The translations under genes and the position numbers were made by a program. From contig JALOKS010000216.1 of the NCBI GenBank assembly GCA_025456385.1, forward strand, positions 1 through 9,471: 9,471 bases of DNA, in the 5' to 3' direction. Below the pieces are notes generated by a model. That model was not told where the DNA came from and searched no databases. It worked only from the letters and a program-made list of their open reading frames with translations. Positions 1 through 6,045 of the stretch are shown here, piece after piece. The DNA comes from Thermoanaerobaculales bacterium (GTDB lineage Bacteria > Acidobacteriota > Thermoanaerobaculia > Thermoanaerobaculales > Sulfomarinibacteraceae). Within the stretch, counting starts at the first letter, position 1, and each line of letters begins with the position of its first letter.

Positions 1-1
1 T

Positions 2-309
<308 letters not shown>

Positions 310-313
<4 letters not shown>

Positions 314-2319
314 GCGCCTCCCGCTTCGTCCTCAAAACCCCTTTCGAGCCTGCCGGCGACCAGGTGCAGGCGATCGAGAAGCTCGTCGAGGGCGTCGAGG
401 CCGGCGTCGCCTACCAGACCCTGCTCGGGGTCACCGGCTCGGGCAAGACCTTCACCATGGCCAAGGTGGTCGAGCGCACCAACCGGCCGACCCTGGTGCT
501 CAGCCACAACAAGACCCTGGCGGCGCAGCTCTACCAGGAGTTCAGGGCCTTCTTCCCCGACAACGCGGTCGAGTACTTCGTCTCCTACTACGACTACTAC
601 CAGCCCGAGGCCTACGTGCCCTCCTCGGACACCTACATCGAGAAGGAGACCTCGATCAACGAGGAGATCGACCGCATGCGGCTGTCGGCGACGCGCTCGC
701 TCTTCGAGCGCCGCGACGTGCTGATCGTCGCCTCGGTGAGCTGCATCTACGGCCTCGGCTCGCCGGAGGCCTACTTCGGCATGCTGCAGCTGTTCGAGAA
801 GGGCGTCGAGCAGCCGATGGAGGAGGTGCTGCGCCAGCTCGCCAAGATGCAGTACGAGCGCACCCACCTCGACCTCGCGCCGGGCGCCTTCCGCCTGCGC
901 GGCGACACCCTCGAGATCTTCCCGCCCTACGACGACAGCGCGGTGCGGATCTCGTTCTGGGGCGACCAGGTGGAGCGGATCGAGCGCATCGACCCGGTGC
1001 GCGGGGCGGTGCTCGGGGACCTCGAGAGGCTGCCGGTCTACCCGCGCACCCACTACGTGACGCCGCGCTCGCAGCTGCTCGCCGCCGTCGACGGCATCCG
1101 CGCCGAGCTCGACGGACGCCTCGCCGAGCTCAACGCCGCCGGCAAGCTGCTCGAGGCGCAGCGGCTCGCACAGCGCGCGAACTACGACCTCGAGATGCTG
1201 ACCGAGCTCGGCTACTGCCAGGGCATCGAGAACTACTCGCGCCACCTCACCGGCCGCGCCGCGGGAGAGCCGCCGCCGACCCTGCTCGATTACTTCCCGG
1301 CCGACTTTCTGTGCATCATCGACGAGTCGCACGTCACCGTGCCGCAGGTCGGCGGCATGTTCCACGGCGACCGCTCGCGCAAGCAGACCCTCGTCGACTT
1401 CGGCTTCCGCCTGCCCTCGGCGCTCGACAACCGCCCGCTGACCTTCGCGGAGTTCGAGGGCCGCGTCCGCCAGGTGGTCTTCGTGTCGGCGACCCCGGGG
1501 CCCTACGAGCTCGCCCACTGCGAGGGCGAGGTGGTCGAGCAGCTGATCCGTCCCACCGGGCTGCTCGACCCCGAGGTCGAGGTGCGGCCGGCGGCGCAGC
1601 AGGTCGACGATCTGCTGGCCGAGATCCGCGAGGTCGTCGCGCGCGGCGAGCGGGTGCTGGTGACGACGCTCACCAAGCGCATGGCCGAGGACCTCTCGAG
1701 CTACCTCGCCGAGACGGACGTGCGGGTGCGCTACCTGCACTCGGAGATCCACACCCTCGAGCGCTCGGCGATCCTCGCCGACCTGCGCCGCGGCGAGTTC
1801 GACGTGCTGGTCGGGATCAACCTGCTGCGCGAGGGCCTCGACCTCCCGGAGGTCTCGCTGGTGGCGATCCTCGACGCCGACCAGGAGGGCTTCCTGCGCT
1901 CCGAGACCTCGCTCATCCAGACCATCGGCCGCGCCGCCCGCAACCTCGGCGGCCGGGCCATCCTCTACGCGGACGCCGAGACCGGCTCCATGCAGCGCGC
2001 GCTCGCCGAGACCAGGCGCCGCCGCCAGACCCAGCACGAGTACAACCTCGAGCACGGCATCGAGCCGCGCTCGATCGTCAAGGACGTGGCGAGCCCACTG
2101 CTCGCGATGGCCGAGCTCGACTACTACGGCCCCGGCTCACGGGCGCAGCGCGTCGCCGACCGCAGCGACGAGGACATCCCCGACGACGCCCTCTCCCTCA
2201 ACACCCTGATCGCCGAGCTCGAGAAGAGGATGAAGGCGGCGGCGAGGACGCTCGAGTTCGAGGAGGCGGCGCGGCTGCGCGACCGCCTCAAGGAGCTAAT
2301 GATGAATTTTGAGTTTTGA
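310..2319 (+). CDS. uvrB: UvrB, excinuclease ABC subunit B
   Basis: UvrB is the DNA-damage-verifying helicase-like subunit of nucleotide excision repair. It is loaded by UvrA and then recruits UvrC to cut both sides of the lesion, in the cytoplasm. The 669-residue product matches the usual family length (about 670). Visible signatures are the Walker A loop GVTGSGKT at residues 40-47, the damage-inserting beta-hairpin region starting YYDYYQPEAYVPSSDTYIE at 93, the Walker B-type DESH at 338-341, helicase motifs including GINLLREGLDLPE and QTIGRAARN (537-545), and a C-terminal UVR domain at about 631-663 that contacts UvrC. The start fits the family N-terminus (FVLKTPFEPAGDQ). The last codons, encoding MMNFEF and TGA, lie in the AT-rich array that follows, so the array supplies the stop codon. 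The gene is convergent with the antiporter gene downstream. Identification is secure. Confidence 0.98.
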
Positions 2320-2411
2320 ATTTTGAATTCTCGTCCCGCCTCCATCCGGTCGCGTTGAAACCGGGGAAGGCGGCCGGGAACTCAAAATTCAAAATTGAGA
2401 ATTCAAAATTT
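2303..2411. repeat. Inverted heptamer element B between convergent genes
   Basis: The left arm (2305-2332) is built from TTTTGAA/TTTTGAG units ending GAATTCTC. The right arm (2383-2410) is the inverted counterpart, built from CAAAATT units. In register the arms are complementary at 23 of 28 positions, and a shifted register gives a perfect 14-bp match (2319-2332 with 2397-2410). The GC-rich centre (2333-2382) can continue the stem: CCGCCT 2336-2341 with AGGCGG 2368-2373, and CCGGT 2346-2350 with ACCGG 2360-2364. The left arm overlaps the uvrB stop codon, and the right arm ends 7 nt from the antiporter stop codon. Two GAATTC sites lie here (2325 and 2399). Confidence 0.85.
2305..2410. terminator. 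Possible bidirectional terminator
   Basis: The long symmetric hairpin lies exactly between the 3' ends of two convergent genes and has T-rich runs on each exit side. This is the position where a shared terminator is expected. It is not a classical intrinsic terminator: the AT-rich part is the outer stem, not an unpaired U-tract after a compact GC stem. The structure is visible; the function is inferred from position. Confidence 0.35.
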
Positions 2412-2417
2412 GCAGCG

Positions 2418-2690
2418 CTAGCTGCCGCGGACGGCGATGAAGGCGACGTAGGCCGCGAAGGAGGCGACCATCGCCGCGCCCTCCCAGCGGCTGATGCGGC
2501 CGTCGCGGAGGACGATCGCGCCGGTGAGGACGGTCGCCGCGACCAGGATCGGCAGGTCCTGGGTGATGACGAAGCCGCTCACCGTAGCCGGCTGGATGGC
2601 GAAGGCGAGCCCGACCACCGCCCCGAGGTTGAAGATGTTGGAGCCGAGCACGTTGCCGACGCCGATCTCCGACTCGCCCTTGAGGACCGC
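2418..2690 (-). CDS. C-terminal part of broken CaCA Na+/Ca2+ antiporter
   Basis: This is the second half of a YrbG-like calcium/sodium antiporter, separated from its N-terminal half by a deletion and frame change at 2688-2698. The 90 readable residues begin AVLKGESEIG and carry the end of the second alpha-repeat (VGNVLGSNIFN), followed by hydrophobic segments (AVVGLAFAIQP, LPILVAATVLTGAIVL, AAMVASFAAYVAFIAV). They end at TAG in 2418-2420. The expected start of this repeat, with a G-T-S-x-P-E-type motif, is absent from every frame. The same frame runs open upstream to 2855, but that stretch is antisense-type noise without family similarity. As written, this half has no start codon of its own in a sensible position. 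Confidence 0.8.
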   Translation of the reverse strand, partial: AVLKGESEIGVGNVLGSNIFNLGAVVGLAFAIQPATVSGFVITQDLPILVAATVLTGAIVLRDGRISRWEGAAMVASFAAYVAFIAVRGS

Positions 2691-3292
2691 GGCTCGAAGC
2701 GGCGGGCGATCTCGACGCCGCCCCGGACGAGCATCTCCGACCCCAGCACCAGGACCGCGATACCGGCAAGGGTCAGCCCGAGCTGGGCGGCCATCGAGCC
2801 GCGGACGATGGTCTCGGTCGTGTCCACGCGCTTCGCCTGCGAGATCGCGAGCCACAGGAAGGCGGCGAAGACCGCCAGCAGCAGGCAGGCGGTCCCTCGT
2901 GAGATGCGGCCGTCCCAGGCGAGCGCCATCAGGAGCGCCGGCGGGATGAGACCGGCCACGAGGTCGCGCAGCAGCACCCGGCGGGCGCCGACGACGTGGA
3001 TCGGCGCCACCACCGCCGCCGCCCCGAGCACCAACAGCAGGTTCATGATGTTGGAGCCGACGGCGTTGCCGAGGCTGAGGTCGGCGCTGCCGCGGATCGC
3101 CGCCAGCACCGAGACCGAGAACTCGGGCATCGAGGTGCCGAAGCCGACCACCGTCAGGCCGACCACCATCGGCGAGATGCCGAAGCGGATCGCGAGGCGC
3201 GACGCCCCCTCCACGAGCCAGGAGGCGCCGAGGCCGAGCGCGGCGGCGCCGCCGCCCAGGAGGAGCCAGGGGAGGAGGGAGGCGAGGTCCAT
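2579..3292 (-). CDS. N-terminal part of broken CaCA Na+/Ca2+ antiporter
   Basis: This is an inner-membrane cation exchanger of the Ca2+:cation antiporter family, similar in plan to E. coli YrbG. Residue 1 is the ATG at 3292, giving MDLASLLPWLLLGGG. The first alpha-repeat is intact: GLTVVGFGTSMPE at 45-57 and SLGNAVGSNIMN at 73-84, which are the ion-binding helices of the family. Further membrane segments follow (LVAGLIPPALLMALAW, ACLLLAVFAAFLWLAI, GLTLAGIAVLVLGSEMLV). Family-like sequence stops at Phe199 (2696), and the frame then runs out of register to a stop at 2579. An ATG at 3337 would add 15 residues, but those codons lack the third-position GC bias and touch the repeat array, so 3292 is preferred. 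There is no clear Shine-Dalgarno. Repaired length would be about 315 residues, normal for the family. Confidence 0.85.
   Translation of the reverse strand: MDLASLLPWLLLGGGAAALGLGASWLVEGASRLAIRFGISPMVVGLTVVGFGTSMPEFSVSVLAAIRGSADLSLGNAVGSNIMNLLLVLGAAAVVAPIHVVGARRVLLRDLVAGLIPPALLMALAWDGRISRGTACLLLAVFAAFLWLAISQAKRVDTTETIVRGSMAAQLGLTLAGIAVLVLGSEMLVRGGVEIARRFEPRSSRASRRSASATCSAPTSSTSGRWSGSPSPSSRLR
2688..2698 (-). other. Internal deletion junction in antiporter gene
   Basis: Reading the minus strand, TTC (Phe199 of the N-terminal half) at 2698-2696 is followed by only five bases before GCG at 2690-2688, where the C-terminal half resumes in another frame. Aligning the second alpha-repeat with the intact first repeat of the same protein predicts about 26 codons here. 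About 73 nt are therefore missing, give or take multiples of three. The junction contains GGCTCGA on the plus strand (2691-2697). Confidence 0.75.
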
Positions 3293-3337
3293 CAGGAGAG
3301 GTATCCTACCACCACCCGGGCCTCGTGATTCCGACAT

Positions 3338-3377
3338 CTAAACGTCTGAACGTTCAACGTTTGAACGTTTTAGAACG
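3338..3377. repeat. AACGTT array, element C
   Basis: AACG occurs at 3341, 3349, 3356, 3364 and 3374, spaced 7 to 10 bp. Three of these are complete palindromic AACGTT (3349, 3356, 3364). The block from CTAAACG at 3338 to GTTTTAG at 3373 is itself an imperfect inverted repeat with about a one-base offset. It contains the last Phe codon and TAA stop of the barrel gene (3370-3375) and directly abuts the alternative ATG of the antiporter gene (3335-3337). It could act as a terminator or leader between two genes on the minus strand, but no T-tract supports that. Confidence 0.75.
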
Positions 3378-4626
3378 CGACGCCGAAGCTGATGAAGAAC
3401 TGGCCCTGGCCCTCGTCCGGCGCGCGGTCGAGCTTCCAGGCGTACTCGGCGCGCAGCGGTCCGGCCGGCGTGCGGTACTGGAGGCCGAGGCCGGCCCCCC
3501 AGCGGATGTCTCCGAGCTCGACCTGCGACGGGGAGCCCCAGACGTTGCCCGCGTCGACGAAGGCGGTCGCCCAGAAGTCGCCGGCGACATGGCGGCGGTA
3601 CTCGAGGTTGAGGAGGACGAGGGCGTTGCCGCCGATCGGGCTGCCGCCGAGGATGGTCTGGCCGGGGACTCCGAGGCTGTCGGTGTCGAAAGCGCGGTGG
3701 CTGTTGCGGCCGCCGGCGAAGAAGCGGTAGGCGAAGGGTATCTGGAGGTTCTCGGCCAACCCCGGCGCGGAGTCGAAGGGCGTGATGAAGCCGAGGTGCA
3801 GGCCGGCGGCGCCGAAGCCGTGCCAGAGCGGGCCGTAGGCCGTGGCGCCGGCCTGGACCTTGAGGAAGTGCTCATCGGCGAGGAAGACGGGAAAGGCGTA
3901 CTGGAGCGAGGCCGAGGCGAAGAGCCCGCGGTCGGGGGCCAGCAGGTTGTTGCGGGTGTCCCACTCCAGGCTCGGGGTGATCGAAGCGACCCTCGACTCC
4001 TCCACGGTTCCCGCGCTCGCGGGGTCGATCGGCACCTCCTGGTCGACGATCTCGTAGTCGTAGCGGAACCAGGGCCGCAGAGGTCGGCGCAGGCGATCGC
4101 CGAAGTCGACCCACAGGCCGCGCCGCAGCAGCTCGCGGTCGGCGACGATCTCGGTGGTGCGGTAGACCGCCAGGTACCCCGGCACCGGCAGCCCGAGAGG
4201 CCGGCGGTGGCGCAGCGACAGCGAGTACTGCTGCCTGCTCTGCGACAGCGAGGCCTCGGCGGCGAAGCCCCAGGCGCGGCCGAGGAGATTGAGGTGCGAC
4301 CAGCCGAGGGTCAGCCGCGCCGCGTCGACCTCGCCGTAGCCGATGCCGACGAGGACGGACCGCTGCTCGCCCTCGTCGAGGCGGACGACGATGTTTCGGA
4401 CGCTGCGGCTCTCGTGGCCCGGCATCTGCACGAGCGCGACGCTGCGGAAGAGCCCGAGCTCGAAGAGGCCCCGCTGCGCCGCGATGAGCCGGCGCCGCGA
4501 GAGGGGCGCCCCGGGAGTGACCCCGGCCCGCTCCACCACCCCGGCGACGACCGGCTCGCGGGTCCTCACCAGGCCGGCGATGATGACCTCGCCGACGCTC
4601 ACGAAGGACCCGGGCTCGACCCGGAA
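3370..4626 (-). CDS. C-terminal part of broken BamA/TamA-like gene: last POTRA and barrel
   Basis: This is the outer-membrane half of an Omp85-superfamily protein. From the junction (Phe codon at 4626-4624, FRVEPGSFVSVGEVIIAGL) it contains the end of the sixth POTRA-like repeat, a complete seventh (VGEVIIAGLVRTREP to LFELGLFRSVAL), and a 16-strand-type barrel with alternating hydrophobic residues. Family landmarks are SLEWDTRNNLLAPDRGL, FFAGGRNSHRAF, GGNALVLLNLEYRR and FVDAGNVWG. It ends in a C-terminal Phe (SFGVAF) before TAA, as outer-membrane barrels do for BAM recognition. The lock motif usually written V/I-R-G-F/Y reads HRAF at 3699-3688, keeping the Arg but not the Gly. The frame is open upstream to 4743, but that part duplicates the POTRA region out of register and is not native. 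Without repair this half has no signal peptide. Confidence 0.88.
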   Translation of the reverse strand, partial: FRVEPGSFVSVGEVIIAGLVRTREPVVAGVVERAGVTPGAPLSRRRLIAAQRGLFELGLFRSVALVQMPGHESRSVRNIVVRLDEGEQRSVLVGIGYGEVDAARLTLGWSHLNLLGRAWGFAAEASLSQSRQQYSLSLRHRRPLGLPVPGYLAVYRTTEIVADRELLRRGLWVDFGDRLRRPLRPWFRYDYEIVDQEVPIDPASAGTVEESRVASITPSLEWDTRNNLLAPDRGLFASASLQYAFPVFLADEHFLKVQAGATAYGPLWHGFGAAGLHLGFITPFDSAPGLAENLQIPFAYRFFAGGRNSHRAFDTDSLGVPGQTILGGSPIGGNALVLLNLEYRRHVAGDFWATAFVDAGNVWGSPSQVELGDIRWGAGLGLQYRTPAGPLRAEYAWKLDRAPDEGQGQFFISFGVAF

Positions 4627-6041
4627 GGCTCGACCGCCGCCGGGCTCCACGGCGCGCCGGCCTCGAGCCCGAGCGGCCGCTCCTCCAGCTCGGCCGCCGC
4701 CTCGACCGGCAGGTTCTGGAGCTGCACCTCGGAAACAGACCACCGCTGCCCCGCCACGACCTCGAACACGACCCGGACCGCGGCCTTGTCATCGACCTTC
4801 TCGATTCGCGGTGGCGCGACCGTGGCGAAAGCGAAACCCTCTCGGTGCAAGAGATCGAGCAGCGACGAGCGGTCGAGCTCGAGGGTGGCGGAGCTGATGC
4901 GCTGCTGCATCCGTCCCCCCGCGCCGCCTGTCCTGACCGTCACCGCCGCCTCGAGTGTCTGTCGCCGCACCCCGGCGGCGCCCGGGAACTCGACGGCCGC
5001 TACGTCGAGCTTCGGGCCCGGGTCCACCACGAGCCTGAGCACCTGCTCTCCCTCGCCGGGATCGAGCCGCGCCGAGACCGCCGCGAGCAGGTGCCCCGCC
5101 TCCTGCAGGCGCTCCGCCACCAACTCCGCGAGGGCTTCGGTCTGCGCCGGGTGCAGCTCGTCCCGCGTCGGGTCCGGCAGCAGGCGCCGGGTGGCCTCGA
5201 TGACATCCGCCGGCGCCTCGAGCTCGAGGCGAGAGCGCAGGCCGGCGTCGACACGGAGCACGACGTCGACCTGGGTGCCGTCGGCGATCCGCTCGACCTC
5301 GATCACCGCCGCCTCCCAGTAACCCATGCCGCGCAGCGCGAGCTCGGTGCGCTCCCGCAGCCGCTCCTCGAGCCGGGCGGTGAGCCGCGCGCCCGGCTTG
5401 AACGTGGGCAGGGCCGCGGCCGCGTCCTCGGGTCTCTCGATGCCCTCGAGCGCGACGGAGCGCAGGACCTGCGGCGGACCCGGTACCACCAGGAGCTCCA
5501 GCTCGACGGTGTTGCTGCCGCGGTCGTAGTTGAGGTAGGCCTCGACGAGCGCGGCCGCGAAGCCCCGGTCCTGCAGGCGGCGCTCGACCCGGCGACGTCC
5601 GATCTCGATCCCGGAAGCGGTCACCGGGTCCCCGGGCTTGAGCCGCAGCCAGCGCCGGACGCGCGTTCTGAGGACGAAGTTGTCGGTGTCGACGACGATC
5701 CTCGAGATCGTCGACCGGTAGCTGATGTCGACGACCAGCTCGAGCCCGGCCGGAGACTCGGTGACGTCGACCCGCAGCCGTTCCACGCGCCCGCGGGCGT
5801 AGGCCGTGCGGATGACCTCCCGCAGGTTCGCCCGGTCGAGCGGTTCGCCGACCCGGAGGCCGAGGAGGTCGGCGACCAACGCCGCGTCGACAGGGCCCTC
5901 CGCCTCGACGCGAATGCTCGCGATGACGGCGGACGGCCCGTCGGAGGCCGCCGCCGGGCCGGCGGCCGCAGCCAGCGCGGCCGCCAGGTAGAGCCCGAGC
6001 CGGGCGATCGCCGGCGCGCGGAGCCGAGAGCCCTGACCCAT
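4599..6041 (-). CDS. N-terminal part of broken BamA/TamA-like gene: signal peptide and POTRA repeats
   Basis: This is the periplasmic half of an Omp85-superfamily outer-membrane assembly or transport protein. A signal peptide covers about residues 1-33 (basic start, then a hydrophobic Ala/Leu core ending AGPAAASDG). POTRA-like repeats follow at about 38-107, 111-189, 190-266, 267-343 and 344-431. Each has the strand-helix-helix-strand pattern with motifs such as LGLRVGEPLDR, ALRGMGYWEAAV and LQEAGHLLAAVSARL. A sixth repeat starts at about 432 (WSVSEVQLQNLP) and is cut at residue 471 by the deletion junction; the remaining residues to the stop at 4599 are out of frame. The start ATG at 6041-6039 lies 4 nt after the TamB-like stop codon, so translational coupling is likely, and no strong Shine-Dalgarno is seen. 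With the last repeat in the C-terminal half, the total is seven POTRA-like repeats and a repaired length of about 924 residues. Whether it is the housekeeping BamA or a TamA-type partner cannot be settled; the TamB neighbour favours the second. Confidence 0.88.
   Translation of the reverse strand: MGQGSRLRAPAIARLGLYLAAALAAAAGPAAASDGPSAVIASIRVEAEGPVDAALVADLLGLRVGEPLDRANLREVIRTAYARGRVERLRVDVTESPAGLELVVDISYRSTISRIVVDTDNFVLRTRVRRWLRLKPGDPVTASGIEIGRRRVERRLQDRGFAAALVEAYLNYDRGSNTVELELLVVPGPPQVLRSVALEGIERPEDAAAALPTFKPGARLTARLEERLRERTELALRGMGYWEAAVIEVERIADGTQVDVVLRVDAGLRSRLELEAPADVIEATRRLLPDPTRDELHPAQTEALAELVAERLQEAGHLLAAVSARLDPGEGEQVLRLVVDPGPKLDVAAVEFPGAAGVRRQTLEAAVTVRTGGAGGRMQQRISSATLELDRSSLLDLLHREGFAFATVAPPRIEKVDDKAAVRVVFEVVAGQRWSVSEVQLQNLPVEAAAELEERPLGLEAGAPWSPAAVEPSGSSPGPS
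4624..4634 (-). other. Internal deletion junction in BamA/TamA-like gene
   Basis: On the minus strand, GTC GAG (4634-4629, ending PAAVE) is followed by two bases and then TTC (4626-4624), where coding resumes in another frame as FRVEPGS. In POTRA-like repeats 3 and 4 of the same protein, about 35 residues separate the equivalent points. About 103 nt are therefore missing, give or take multiples of three, including the second helix and a strand of repeat 6. The plus strand shows GGCTCGACC at 4627-4635 and again at 4613-4621. Confidence 0.7.
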
Positions 6042-6045
6042 GGCT

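Noticed and set aside
2291..2304. AAGGAG followed by ATGATG as the start of a new small gene
   Set aside because: The ATG codons are in the uvrB frame and meet the uvrB stop after six residues.
3335..3337. ATG at 3337 as the antiporter start
   Set aside because: The 15 extra codons lack third-position GC bias and the family N-terminus fits the ATG at 3292. There is no strong ribosome binding site for either, so this is not fully excluded.
3325..5322. Long plus-strand open frames opposite the POTRA/barrel gene (3325-5322, 4845-6068)
   Set aside because: Antisense to clear POTRA and barrel coding sequence; low-complexity translations caused by high GC.
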